This document shows positions 32,831 through 44,560 of a stretch of 64,000 nucleotides of DNA, piece after piece. The stretch's first letter is position 1; each line of letters begins with the position of its first letter. This stretch comes from Pyropia yezoensis. Taxonomy: Eukaryota; Rhodophyta; Bangiophyceae; Bangiales; Bangiaceae. A program made the translations under genes and the position numbers. The DNA lies in NCBI GenBank assembly GCA_009829735.1, contig CM020619.1:26190063-26254062 (forward strand), in the 5' to 3' direction. The notes beneath the pieces were generated by a model that saw nothing but the letters and a program-made list of their open reading frames with translations, did not search any database and was not told the origin of the DNA.

Positions 32831-34775
32831 CGCCGCCGCCGCCGCCGCGACGGTTGCCGACGGCGCCGCCCCCGAAGCGGCCCGCCGCGAGGACGCTGCC
32901 GCCCACCGCCGCTGCGACGACGTGCGCGGCCGGTGGACGCGGCATGTCCTCGCCCTCCGAGGCCTCGCGCTGGTGCAAGCACTGCATATTTCAGGCGATG
33001 GCGCCGCCGCCGCCGCCGCCGCCGTTGCGTTCGCCGCCGCATGTGCCGACGCGGCACCAGAGACGGGCGAAGCGGGTGCGACGGCGGCCGCCACGGCCGC
33101 TGCCTTGGTTGGTCCGCTGGACGCGGCGGGCACAACGGCGGCATCTGCTACTGTAGCGGCTGATGTGGCGGCAGCGGCGGCAGCGGCGGCGGGCGGCACC
33201 AGCCCTGCGCATGGGCACGGCTGGGGCGCCCCGTGGGGCGACGCGGAGGTGGCCCGCCTGACGCACAAGCAGTAAAACGCCTGCGGGCTGGTGCCGGCCG
33301 TCGCCGCTGCCGCCGCTGCCGCCGGATCCGGTCGCGGACGACTATGCCTGCCGCCCACGCCCGAGGGTCACGCTCCTCTGTGGCTGCGTCGGGGCCCAGC
33401 AGGGACGGTAATGGCGGTGTGGTGGGGGGAACGCAGCCCCGCCCATCAGCGCCATCCCCGCCGTCGACGACGTCGGCGCCACCAGGACCGACGCCAAAGC
33501 GGGCGTCGTCCGCATCCTCCCCTCTTTCGGCGCCCTCAGCCAGCTCATCCAGCAGAAGAGAGGGGAGCTCGGCAGTGGCGGCTCTATAAAAAGCGTCGGT
33601 CTGCCCTGCGAGGCGGCGCTCCCGCAGGCTACCCCATCTGCGGCCCTTCTGGCCACCGCCGCTGCCGCCACCCCTGGCGCCGCCGCCGCCGCTTTGGCGG
33701 CGGCCATAGCCACTGGCGCGTCCTGCCGTGCCACCCACAGCGCGTGGCACCGAGGGCGGCCCCGCCGCTGCCGTCGCCACGTCGGCCACCGTCGTAGGGA
33801 CAGTTACGGCCGACGTGCTCGCCGTCGACGCCCACGTGGGCGCCGCGGTAGGCCGAGCGGCACGGCCAAAGCGGCAGTCGCCACCGCCACCACCGCCGCC
33901 GCCGCAGCTGGAGCGCTCACCGTCTCCCGCGGAGATGATGACGCTAGCCGGGGCGGCGGCGGTCACTATGATGATGGTGGGGGCGCCCGTGGCTGAGGTG
34001 GGGGGGGGGGAAGGGGTTAGCAGATGCTGCGGAGCACCGTCAGGGACAACATGCAAGGCCGCCGCCGCCGCCACCGCCTCCGCCGCCGCTGCAGCCCTTA
34101 CCGTCGCCCGCGAAGATGACGACGGTGGCGTGGGCAGTGGCGGTCACCATGATGATGAAGAGGGTGGCAGAGTGGCCTCCTCAGCCACTCTGCCGCAAGT
34201 GACGGCGTCCGCTGCGGCAAGCGTGGCAGCGCCGACGGTGGTTGCCACATCTCGGCCGCCGCGTGGCCAACTGGGGCGTCGCCACGACGCCTCAGGCGTG
34301 CCGAGCGTCACCACGTTGGTGACTGACGGGGCCACAACCCGCGGGTACCGCCCCTCCCAAGCGAGCAACAGCTTCCCAGACCGCTTGGACGCGGACTCTT
34401 CCGCTTCGCCGTCGTCGAAGCCGTCGCCGTCTGGGCCGTCATCCAGCCCCCCGCCCCCCCCACCCCCACGACCCCTGTCACCGCCGTCATCGGCACCCTC
34501 GTCCGTGACGATGCCATCACGTTCCCCACTGCCCCCCGCGGACAAGTTCACCTCAGCGGTTGGCGGCGGGGCCAGCAAGTCAATCAGGTCTGAGCGGCCA
34601 AACGCGTTGGACGCGCGGTGCGAGAAGGGCGGCCGCCTGCGGTCCTCTTTGTCCCCGCCGTCGCCGGCCGGCCGGGCGCCCCTGCCGGATTCGTCTGGCC
34701 TGGTCGGGCCGGACGGGGGGGGCCCAGTACGTTCCCGGGGAGCGTGAAAAACGCGGCTGGCCGTGGGCGCTTACG

Positions 34776-34961
34776 GGTAAAGACGCGGAGGCCACGCAGC
34801 TCGCTCAGGTCCGAGTAGAACCGCGACTTGGTACGTTCCGACCCGCCTAAGACGTAGAGGGAGTAGTAGCCGTCCGCTTCGGCCACCAACGCGACCGAGT
34901 GGAGCTGTCGTGGAGACGGGCTGGCGCCACCGACGGGCGCCTTAAACCACTTGCACGCCAC
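34776..34961 (-). pseudogene. Kelch-repeat-like fragment
   Basis: A 62-residue minus-strand stretch reads like one kelch blade: KWFKAPVGGASPSPRQLHSV, then GYYSLYVLGG, then FYSDLSELRGLRVF. The R..H and YVxGG positions and the Y.DL following match the repeat. It lacks an ATG and does not extend far in frame. Other minus-strand frames around it (35965-35210 with LPLWDVGDGIVDGL; 34578-34144; 34074-33148) may be further exons of one minus-strand gene, but frame changes and low complexity prevent a model. Kelch propellers usually mediate protein binding. Confidence 0.4.
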
Positions 34962-35719
34962 ACGCCTGTGGCCTCAGTCACCGACGTGGCCGCGCACAGC
35001 ATCACCTCAGGGCCAGGAGAGTCGAGGTCACCCGCGGCCCGCGCCTCGTCGCCGCGCGAGGCATGGGCGCGGCCACCACCATTACCACCCACGCTATCAC
35101 CGCCGCCGCCGCCGCTGCCACCGCCGCCATCGTCGCCTCTGCCACCTAAGCGGCAGCGCCGCCGCCGCCGCCTCGCATCCACCTTCCTCGGTAAAGCGCA
35201 CAAACATGGCTACGGCGCCGGTGGAGGAGTCCCGGTGGATGGCCCCGTCGCCGACGGCCGCGTCGCCGCCGCCACCGACGCCGAACCCACTGCCGCTGCC
35301 CACCCCAAGGCCTTCCCCAGTGGCCGCCACGCCGCCGCCACCCCCCCCAACGCCGGAGCCCCCACCCCAAGCATTCGACGCAGACGTCGACTGCAGGACG
35401 GCGCCCCCCGCGCCCTCCTTTCCGACCCTTCCCCCGCGCCGGCGGCACCAGCGGCGTCACCCCCCGCGGCCGCCGCCGTGGCCTCCGCCAGGGCCGCCGG
35501 CGTCAGGATTGACCACTGGAGCCGCCCCAACGCGACGTGGCGGCCCAGCCGCAGCGCCGGCCACACGTCAGCGGGGTCCACAGTTCTAACGGCAAGGCCG
35601 TCTACAATGCCGTCGCCCACGTCCCACAGTGGAAGGAGGTGGCGCCGTCGCCCCAACAAAGTAAGGGGGGGGAGGGGTTGCCGGCTGGCCGCCGCCCCCG
35701 CCACCACCCCCGCCACCGC

Positions 35720-35761
<42 letters not shown>

Positions 35762-36148
35762 TGCCGCCACGGCCGCCACCGCCCCCGACAGCACCGCCGC
35801 CGCCACCCTCCACGCCGCTGGCGGGGGCACCTCGGCTGCTGTCATGGGCCCGATTATTCTGCAACGCGGCGCGTACGCCATGCGGGGGGGGGGGGGGGGA
35901 AATGGGCGGAGGACGGGGGGGCCGGAGTGGGGAGGGTGGCCGCGAGGGCAGCAAGCGGGTGCCACTGCAAAGGGAGAGCGCCCGTAGCGAGAAGCAATGA
36001 GTGGCAGGCCAATTGGGACGGCGGATTGGCGCCGCCGCTTCTACCAGCCGGCGGGATTTCGTTTCCCCCCCAGCGCGCACACCACGCTGCCTCCTCGTCT
36101 GCAGCAGCACGCGTCCCCCCTCCTCACCCTTCGCTGCAACGCCGACCG

Positions 36149-36301
36149 GCGCAGTGGGTCTAAAACCGAGTACCTACATTTCCGTGCAAGACGGCCCTCA
36201 GGGGGTCGTGAGGGCCTGCTTACAGAAGCCGACCCCCCCACAGAGGCCGTAAAGGCCATCTTGCACGGAAATGTAGGTACTCGGTCTTAGACCCACTGCG
36301 C
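36149..36301. mobile_element. 153-bp foldback (MITE-like) element
   Basis: The ends are an almost perfect inverted repeat of about 45 bp: CGCAGTGGGTCT followed by AAAACCGAGTACCTACATTT on the left and its complement on the right, differing by one inserted base and one substitution. The roughly 60-bp centre is also partly self-complementary. No gene is inside. A longer target duplication is not obvious; a 2-bp CG may flank CAGTGGG ends. I infer a small non-autonomous DNA transposon. Confidence 0.7.
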
Positions 36302-37322
36302 GGCCACCTCCCCAATCGTACGTGTCCCCACGCACATGCCCACCGCGACGCCGCCCTCCTCCCTCGTCCTCAGCCCCCCCCCCCCACTCCCGACCTCCCG
36401 GCTGGCGCCGCCACCGCCGCCCACTTTGGCCTCCTCGGCGGCTTCCACTGCGACCACGGCCGCGGCGGCCCCCGCACGCTCGGCGGCTCGAGGACGCTCA
36501 TTCGGGGCCGGAGCGGCCGCTGCACTGCCACCGCTTTTGCCGCCGCCTCTGCCATCATCATGGTTGTCGCTGGCACCGGGCCCATCGGCTGCGGCCGTGG
36601 ATGCAGCTGCAGCGCCGACGGGCGTGCTTACATACCGGGGGGGGCGCGGCGGTGACGGGCAGGTCCAGAGGCTCCCCCGTGCGGCACCTGGCAAGGAAGT
36701 ATCGCACGCGGGGCCGCCCGCGGGGGGGATAGGTGGCGATGGGTGCGGGTGTTGGGGTATCAAGGCCGCCGTGTCGCGGGGTCTGGCCGCTGCCTCCACC
36801 GAGGCTGGCGTTGGCAGCGGCGGGGGTGGGGGTGGGATGGGGGCAAGTGTTGGCGGTGGCGAAAAGCCGCTCGGCCTCCGGCGCGCCGGCGGCGGCGGAG
36901 GCGGCGGCGGCGGCGGCTGTGGAGGCGGCGGCGGGCGCAAGAAGGAGCCGAAGCCACCGCAGTCCCGGCAGGGCAAGGTCGCTGCTGCTGCCGCGGCTGC
37001 GGCTGCCGCAGCCGCCGGGCCGCCGCCGTCGCCGCCTCCGCTATCGTCGTTGGCGGCGGCGGTCGCCCGCCACTCGCCGGTGGTGCGCCGGACGAGCGTC
37101 AGTGCCGACCGCCGGCGGTTGGCGCGGGGCGCCGTTGTCGGGCGGGGGGCGCCCCGCACGCGCCGTCGCCGGCGGAGGCGCCGCTGGCGCGGCCGCCGCC
37201 GCCTTCATCGTCGTCATCGGTGGCGCCGCCGTCACGGCGTGTTGGCGGCGCAGGGGCCGTTGCGGGAACGTGGCACCCACCCTGGAAGGGGGCCGGGGCA
37301 GCAGCGGTGGCGGCAACGGCGG

Positions 37323-37353
<31 letters not shown>

Positions 37354-37384
37354 GGCGGCGACCGCCCCTGTTGCCGACGGGCTG

Positions 37385-38580
37385 TCAATGGTGGCGGCGG
37401 TGGCGGCGGAGCTGGCCGCCCTCGTCGCTTCGGGGGAGCCCTTGGGCCTGAACACCTCCCTCTGCTTCCTCCTCGACGTGGACGAGGACACCAACCGCGC
37501 CGCGGTGGCCGCCCAGCCGCACGTGGCGGTGCCCGCGCTGCTGTCCCTGCTTGGCTAACCCGCCACACCAGCAGGCCCTGCCGACGACGCATGCGTCACG
37601 CACGCAGTGGCGGCGGCCGCGGCGTCGGCCGGCGGCAGCGGCGCGCCGCCCCCAGCCCCCCTCCCCGCCATCCGTCTCTGAGAGGTGCGCATGCTGGTGA
37701 AGCTCTCCGAGTCCCCCGTGGCCGAGGCGCACCTGGTCGCCTCGTCCGCGATGCTCGCCCTCATTGGCCTCCTGGCGAACCTCCCCGTCGGCAACGGCGG
37801 CACCGCCGCGCCCGCCATCCGGGCCCTCCACAACCTCCTCGTCCGCTCCGAGGCGACCGCCGCCCTCGCGTGCTGCCTCAACTGCGTGCCGCCGCTGCTG
37901 CGGTTGATCGAACACGGCAACCTCGTGGCGAGCCACCGCGCCGCCGCCGCCTGGACGGCCGCCGGCGCGGCCGCCGCGGGCGGCGCGTCACCCGCCGCCG
38001 CCGCCGCGGCGGAGGCGGCCACCGCGGCCGCTGCGACGCTCGCCTCCTCCTACCGCCCCGGCGCGGCGCCGCTGTCAGAAGAGGCGGTGTGGTTGTTGCA
38101 GGTGGCGGCGGGTGAGGCGGCGGCTGCGCTCCCCCCCGCGGCGGTGGAGGTGGTGCTGTCCGCCACTGGCGGCGGCAACGCCCGGCCGACGCTGCTCACC
38201 CTCCCTACCGAGGCGGGCCTGCCCCCCCCGCCCGCTTGAGGGTGCGGGAGGCGCGGGGGCGCCGCCGCCGCCGTCGGCTGCGACGACGGCAGCGGACGCC
38301 GAGACGGCAGATTGCTGGTTGGGGCGGCGGTCAAGCTGCTGCGGAGTCTGGCCGCCGCCTCTAAGCTCCCTCGCGGCGGTCCTCCACGCCGTCGGCGCGC
38401 GGACGGCCGCCGACGCGGCGGCGGGGCGGCCGACCGCTCGTCTCAATGACATCCGCGCGGCGGGGCTGCCGGACGCGGCTGTCGCGGCCTCCGCCCTGGG
38501 GCTGGCTTCACTGGCAGCTGCCGCGGACGGGGCGCCGTGGGGTGCCGCGGGGGGGTCCCCCGCCACCGCACCGGGGGGGG
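37385..38580 (+). CDS. Armadillo-like helical repeat region, partial multi-exon gene
   Basis: The plus-strand frame to 37558 ends with NTSLCFLLDVDEDTNR and HVAVPALLSLLG. The same frame resumes at 37685-38239 with KLSESPVAEAHLVASSAML, AIRALHNLLVRSEATAAL and VPPLLRLIEHGNLVASH. A third block around 38330-38550 in another frame (SLAAVLHAVGA, DIRAAGLPDAAVAASALG) continues the pattern. Alternating hydrophobic helices with Leu-Leu pairs and an Asn in RALHNLL are typical of armadillo/HEAT repeats, which bind proteins. Frame changes imply introns or damage, and exon borders are not certain. A kinase glycine loop lies about 0.8 kb downstream on the same strand and could belong to the same gene. Confidence 0.45.
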
Positions 38581-39347
38581 TGGCGCCGCCGCCTCCGCCG
38601 CCACCGCCATAGCCGCCGCCGCCGCCTCCCCGATGCGCTTCGCGTCGCCCGCCACCATTGACGGCCTGTCGCAGGTGTCGGTTGCGCTGCTGCGGAAGAA
38701 CCCAGCGGTGGGCGCCTCGGCGGCTGCCCCCTCCGCTCTAGGCGCCCCCGCCGGCAGCGCCCCTGTCGTTGGCGGGGAGGACGCCCCCACGGGGGCCGTG
38801 CCGCCCCACGCCGGCGCCGTCCCCGCCGCGGTGGCCCCCGCGGCGGCCGGTGCGCCGGCGGCCGCCGCGGCGGCGGCTGCGTCGACTGCGGCCCATCCCG
38901 CCGCGGCGGCGGCGAGCTACATCCCGTCCATCACGTCCGAGGTGCGGGTGAATGACTTTCAGCCGTCGGGGCGGGTAGTGAGCTTCCAGCGCTCGGCGGT
39001 GGGGGTGGGGGTGTCGCCGGCGGGGGGGGGCAGCGGAGGCCGCCAGGGGAGGGGAGCGGCGCCCTGGCGTTGCCGCGTGGCGGCTACGGGGACCGCCGCG
39101 AGCACACGGGCGCCGGCAGGAGCGGACGGGGGGCGGGGTGGGTGGTGGCGGTGCCGCCGCTGCCGGCGCTGCCGCCGCCGGTGGCCGCGGGGGAGGGGCG
39201 GTGCTCCCCCCCGCGGGACCCGCCCCGCACGCCGGTCGCGGCGGCCGTGGCGGCGACGCCTACGGCGGGGGCGACGCGGTGCTGCCGCAGGCGGCCTCGG
39301 TGGTGGTGGGCACCGACGCGGCGGCGACGGCGGCTGCCCTGGCGGCG

Positions 39348-39449
39348 GCGGTCAGTACGGCCAAAGAGGCGTTTGAGATCGGGCAGGTGCTCGGCCGCGG
39401 CGGCTACGGCACTGTCTACCTCGCCCGAGACGCGCGGACAAGCGGGCAA
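39348..39449 (+). pseudogene. Protein kinase N-terminal fragment (glycine-rich loop)
   Basis: The plus-strand frame reads AFEIGQVLGRGGYGTVYLA followed by RDARTSG, an excellent match to the ATP-binding loop of serine/threonine kinases (GxGxYGxVY). Directly afterwards comes a run of C and the frame turns into Ser/Pro/Arg sequence ending at 39521. No invariant Lys strand, HRD or DFG motif follows in any frame before the transposase. There is no good GT donor at the break. I conclude the kinase is truncated here. Upstream sequence in a different frame (38920-39000, VRVNDFQPSGRVVSFQRS) may be part of it. Confidence 0.55.
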
Positions 39450-39995
39450 TCCCCCCCCCCTCCGGGCAGCAGACGTCGAACTCTATCGCTCACTCCACCG
39501 CCAACGCGCCCTTCCGCGTAGTGGCCGGCCGCGGGGTGCGCGTCGGTCGCAGTGCTGCGAGGCGGGGATTGCCCTCCGCCTCCCACAAGGTCCGTAGCGC
39601 CACCGGCACTGCCGCCCTCTCCGCAACGCTCCGTGGCCACCGCCCCGTCATGGGCGGCCGGCGTGGGGCGTGCAGCGACCGCTGCGGTTAGTAGCCGAGG
39701 ACTCGTTCAAGGTGCTGGAGGGGAGCACGCGAAAAACGAGGATGTTGCGGGTGGTGCACGCTGCAGCGGCTGCTGCAGCTTTCATGATAGGGAGAGATGG
39801 GGCCGGGACCGCGTCCACGGCACGTGACGGCTGCTGCTGCTGCGGCGGCCACTGGATTGAACTTGATGTGCAGGGGGGTGATCGCGGCAACGGCCGACAA
39901 CGTTTGCTCGCGCGCTCCTCGCAGACGACTTGTGTAGAAACAAAGAGTACGCGTCTGCTGCCTCACGCAAGCAGGAAAAAAAAACTTTTGCACGC
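39450..39995. other. Interval between kinase fragment and transposase, no gene seen
   Basis: The sequence is mixed in composition and has short frames without recognisable domains. The 3' end of the PIF/Harbinger element should lie here, but I could not match terminal inverted repeats with the right flank. Confidence 0.5.
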
Positions 39996-41480
39996 CTACA
40001 AGTACGGAGCAAGGAAGGTCTTGCGCTCTTTCCAGATGTGCGCCGCAAGGTCATAGCAAAGAGCTTGGTGGTCCAACGTGCTCGTCGCCGCAGCCCTGGC
40101 CACCAAAGAGCGCGCGAACCACCCCTCAGGCGGCGCACTCGCGGGAATGATTGCGACAGGAGGGTGCCCATGGGACGCAAGAACCCCAACGGGCAGGCGA
40201 TGTTGACCGCCGACTGTCTCTCCGGCAGCAGCCTCCCCAGCTCCAGCGAGACCACCAGCTGGGCCACCAGCCCCAGCGGCAGTGCCAGCAGCGCCAGCAG
40301 CAGCCACACCACCAAGTGGGCCTCCTTCCCCTTTGGCGACACCAACACCGCCAGCATCACCACGCTCTCCGTCAGCGCCGCACCCAGGCACAGCCACACC
40401 ACCAGCTGGGCCGACATTCCCAGCAGCAGCACTGCCTGCCCCCACTGCAGCGCCAGGTGTCCCTAGTGGAACGGCAGCGGGGACACCACCCACAGCTGCA
40501 ATGCGCCTTCGCTTAAGAAACCCGTCCCAACGCTCACGAATTATCATATTGTGCAAAATTGCGATCGCTCTGCCCGTCGCAATAAGTCGGGTCACAGTGG
40601 AGAAACGGGCTGGGTACAAGGCAATGTGGAAGCGGTTCGTCATCACAGCAAAGACACGTTCTACGTCCTTCCGCAGCGCTTCCTGTAGCCGGTTATACGT
40701 CCGCTGTTGTGGTGTGATCGCCGTTCCGTAGGGACGAGCAAAAACAGCGTATTGGGGGTAAATGCCGTCGGCCAGGTAGTACAGCAATCTGCGCGACCGC
40801 CCCTTGACAACGTACTCAAACCGGTCCGGAGGCCACGTCCCGCTCATGATGCTGTGGTACAGAGGCGACTGACGGATCACGATCAGGTCGTTGTTGCTCC
40901 CAGCGCACCCAATGAAGAAATGCCAATTATAAAGGTCCTCGTCACAGACAGTCTCCATGGTCACTGACCGCCTGCCTTTGTAGTCCTGGTACTGGCCGGC
41001 CTGGCCCCGCGGGCACTGCCGCCAGGGCCAATGTGAGCAGTCGATGCTGCCAATGCAGCCAGGCATGCCGCGCTGCGCGTTACGATGAAGTATGTGAGCC
41101 AGCTCCGCGTCGTTTGGGGGTCGCAGATACATGGGCGCATACTCGTGCACGATGAAATCGACGAGCTTGGTGGTGGCGACAGCGACTGTCGAGCGCGACA
41201 GCCTCGTGTACTCGTCCGACCGGTCATAGGTCTCGCCATATGCCAGCACTCGAAAGGCAGCGACGAGCTTCTGGAGTGGATAAGCCTGTGGCTGTCCGGT
41301 AGCGTTGATCCTGCGTGACCAAAAAGGCTCGTCCTTGATGGCTTCGTAGATGCAATTGAAAACACTGCGCGGCACACGGAAGCGCCGCTCAAAGTCCTTG
41401 TCGGAGTAGACCGGCGGTCGACCATCAATGCCAAAGTAGTCTCTCAAGATGGCTCTGTAGCCGACGTCGAAGTCCCGCAT
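39996..41480 (-). CDS. PIF/Harbinger-type transposase (DDE endonuclease)
   Basis: From the first in-frame ATG at 41480 the frame gives 494 residues; it is open without an ATG for 90 more codons upstream, so the true start may be in an earlier exon. The catalytic triad is visible: D147 in GSIDCSHW, D198 in GSNNDLIV and E274 in RKDVERVFAVM. Flanking motifs QYQDYKGRRSVTMETVCD, YYLADGIYP and ARPYGTAITPQQR are typical of the plant/algal PIF family. A Gly/Ala-rich linker and a conserved end (DHQALCYDLAAHIWKER) complete it. It cuts and pastes DNA, normally with a Myb-like partner such as the protein at 2116-4368. The frame is intact. The element ends were not found. Confidence 0.9.
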   Translation of the reverse strand: MRDFDVGYRAILRDYFGIDGRPPVYSDKDFERRFRVPRSVFNCIYEAIKDEPFWSRRINATGQPQAYPLQKLVAAFRVLAYGETYDRSDEYTRLSRSTVAVATTKLVDFIVHEYAPMYLRPPNDAELAHILHRNAQRGMPGCIGSIDCSHWPWRQCPRGQAGQYQDYKGRRSVTMETVCDEDLYNWHFFIGCAGSNNDLIVIRQSPLYHSIMSGTWPPDRFEYVVKGRSRRLLYYLADGIYPQYAVFARPYGTAITPQQRTYNRLQEALRKDVERVFAVMTNRFHIALYPARFSTVTRLIATGRAIAILHNMIIRERWDGFLKRRRIAAVGGVPAAVPLGTPGAAVGAGSAAAGNVGPAGGVAVPGCGADGERGDAGGVGVAKGEGGPLGGVAAAGAAGTAAGAGGPAGGLAGAGEAAAGETVGGQHRLPVGVLASHGHPPVAIIPASAPPEGWFARSLVARAAATSTLDHQALCYDLAAHIWKERKTFLAPYL

Positions 41481-42003
41481 TCGATTGCTCCTCCTGCCAG
41501 GCAGAGAGCCGGGTCGCTTGCGCGGCCCAGCCCGGAGCGCATGGCGACAATGAGCGGCGATCGACGCCGCGGCCGCGCTTCCAAGAGCGATCGTGAGCAG
41601 GTCGTCGTCGGAATCGTCGGCTACGCCAGCGCCGTTATCTTCAGCGTTATCAACAGGAGAAGAGGGAATCACGTCGCCGTCGCCAAGGAGCAGGGGAATC
41701 GGACCTTCGACCTTATTCCGTGTGCGGGTCACCGTTTTTGAGATGGCCGTTCTTGGGGTAAATGTTCCATGTCATAGGGTCGCCTAGTTGGTCCACGAGG
41801 AAGCCTGGTCCTCATGTGTCCAGTGCCCGTTGAGGCATCTCGGGCAGGTGCCCGTCATGCTCCTGATGAAGCGGCCTCTCCCCCCCCTTCCCCTCGTGGA
41901 CCCCTCTCATGGACCAGGCACATCAGGGAGGCAACCCCCCCCAGCCCGCTTCCCTCTGGCGGTTCCACCTTTGGCAGGTGGAATGCAGTGCGGGGGGGCG
42001 TGC

Positions 42004-42850
42004 TGTAAGGATTTCCCCCCTAATCCCATGCCTAATACTTAAGGGATAATATCTGGGACCTCTCCTTACAGATCCTGCCGAATCAACTCCTGGCAACATG
42101 GATCAACTCCTTGTATTGTGGGGCATGACGCGGTGTACCTTCCAGACGCAAGATGAGTCAGCCGCTGTCTCACGGTGTCTGCCGGCCGCACGACAGCAGC
42201 CATCGACAGCCCATCATGGCCTGTCGAAAGGCGCCACCGTCAGCACCCATGACGAGCCACATCTGCCACAGCTGGCGAGTCCGTTAAAATGTCCTCGCTG
42301 CAGCATTGCAGCGATGTGACTGGCTAGCCGGCTGGCCGATTCGGCCGACTCGATCGAATCGTGCTTACACGCCTCTCGGACCTTCGGGCCGACTGGCGTC
42401 TGGAGCCGGCTGGGGCGGCGCCCTAGGCGCCGCACGCCGGACCCCTTCGTTTGGGGCAAACTAGGGCTGCACTCCTTTAGTGCGCACGCCCGCCCATGCT
42501 TTGTTCTGAGAGCCATGCTTTGTTTTTGGGCCGTTTTGTGCCTACCGGTGGAGCGACGGGGAAACGCATGCTTTGGGGCACCTCGGGTGCCCCGACGCGA
42601 GTATATAGTGCGTGAGTGTCGGCGCCACCGGGGGAGACCGGAAGGGCAACCACAGACACAGACCAAAGACGACCTTCACCCTTTGAACCCTCTCGATCAC
42701 CACCGACGTCGCGCCGTCCTCTTCCCCAGACCCACCACCGTCACCACCTCCATCCTCTTCCCCGCACCCTGTCGCCCTATTGGCTGGCACGGGTCGCTGA
42801 CACCATCACGAGTACGTTGAGGGCTGCCCAAGTGTGGGTGGTTCCTCACA
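42004..42850 (+). mobile_element. Solo LTR related to element A (847 bp)
   Basis: This is the A-type LTR in opposite orientation to element A, starting TGTAAGG and ending CCTCACA, with CGTGC on both sides (41999-42003 and 42851-42855). No internal retroelement sequence remains, so it arose by recombination between LTRs. It is well diverged from element A's LTRs and about 120 bp shorter, but keeps three CATGCTTTG boxes (42495, 42514, 42567), the GGGGCACC/GGTGCCCC dyad (42576-42594) and a TATA (42601-42608). Confidence 0.9.
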
Positions 42851-42855
42851 CGTGC

Positions 42856-44560
42856 CCAGGTGGAGTGGGTTCTCCACAGGCGGCGACAGTGCGCAGCCCC
42901 AGGCCGCAAGGGGGAAGGCGTCCCCCGTATGCGTCGCATGGGGGGGGGTCATTCCTCGACAAGGGGCGGAAGTGCACGATATCGCATCAAAGCACGTCGT
43001 GCTTTGAGCACGAAGTGCCTCATTGCAGTTTGGCCTATCGGGCAGACCTTCCCAAGGCACCTCCGAAAATCGGCCAGCACGACGCCCTGCACCATCCCAA
43101 CACCACCTTCCTCCCTCTCCCGCTGCACCAGAAGTGACCCGCCCCGTCCGTCATATCCCTTCTGCCCAGCGGAGCCACCGCGCCTGCCCCCCTGGGCCCG
43201 CAACTGAACGAAAAACGCCTGCGCTGACGCGGGCGCCGGCGCCGAAGACTAACATCACCGCCACTGTTGTCGCCGCCACCCACTCCACTCTATTTCAAAC
43301 AGTGATTTTACCCTGCCCGGTTCCCCTTGCGCCGACGGACCCTCCCCTCGCCCCCCCATCCAGCTATCAAACCGCCCGCCATCGCCGCCCTCGCCCAAAC
43401 AAAACCCCGCCGCCATGCGTCACCAGAATGACCCCAACGCAGAAAGCCATCAACGTCCCCTGCCCTCCCCCTTCAAAAAAGGGAAGCTACCAGCTCTTGG
43501 AACCCTCCCACTCCACCCCCTAGTGATGACACCGCCACCACACCCCCCAGCCAAAACACCGACCCCGCAGTCCCCAGCGACCTGCCCGACCCCCTCACAA
43601 AGCGTCCTCACCGTCCCCCCACCCTCCCCCTGCGCACGGTCCCCGCGGCCGCCTGCCGCCCTCCTCCCCCTTGCCCACAACGGCGGCGGCACGACCGCCC
43701 CCCAAAAGAACGTAGCCACGGCTTCCTGTGGCTTGCCTCACCCCCACCAAAAAGTCCACAAGGCCGTCTGCCCGCCGCCCCCCCCCCCCCCCCCCCCTAA
43801 ACACCGTCCCCGTCTCCTCCCTCCCCAAAACTCGTTACCACAGCCCCCTGTGGCCTGCCCGTCTTTGCGACAGCCCCAATGGCTGCCGCGGCGGCCGCCG
43901 TGGCGGCCGACTCGTCGATGGCCACCGGCGCCCCCGCGTCGACCGCCGCCGCGGTGACCGACGTCGCCACCGCCGCCGCCGCGGTCACTACCCGCCGCCA
44001 CGTCGGATGCAGCGGCCGTCACCACGGACACCGCGGCAGGCGAGGTGGCCGCCACCGTGGGCACCGGGACAAGCGGGGTGGCCACCGTCACACTCTTGAC
44101 CGCCGCGCCGGCCGCAGCCACAGGAGCCGACGCCACCGGCGCCGTCGCAGTGGCCGTCACCCGCGCCGCCCCCCTCCCCACCCCTCCCACTCAACGCAAC
44201 GTCGTCCCCGCCATCGCCGTCCACGTCGCCGTCGCTGTCCTTGCCGCCGCCGCTGCCGTCGACGCCTCCGGTGTCGCCGCCGTCGCCGCCGCGGTTGCTA
44301 CCGCCGTTGCCGCCGCCGTTGCCGCCGCCGTTGCCGCCGTTGCCGCCGTTGCCACCGCCGTCGCGCCGCTGTCGCTGTCGTCGCCGCCGTCGATGCTGCC
44401 GTCGATGCTGCCGTCGATGCTGCCGGCGATGCTGCCGTCGTCGACGCCGGCCGCGGCACCGCCCTCCCCCCCCGCCGTGTCGTGGCCCTCCCCACGTGCT
44501 GTACTCGCTCTCCAGTTGATGAGCGTCCTGGCATGGTTTCCCAAACGGACCCACCACCGC
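42856..44560. other. C-rich low-complexity interval with simple repeats
   Basis: No convincing gene. It contains a homopolymer of about 20 C (43778-43797), GCC/GTT trinucleotide repeats (about 44290-44355) and four 12-bp units (G[T/G]CGATGCTGCC) at 44389-44436. Long frames on both strands are Ala/Pro/His-rich products of these repeats. Confidence 0.55.

Noticed and set aside
41481-41732. N-terminal extension of the transposase from a GTG
   Set aside because: No ATG in the extension and nuclear genes rarely start at GTG. It may be coding through an upstream exon, so it is only mentioned in the transposase entry.
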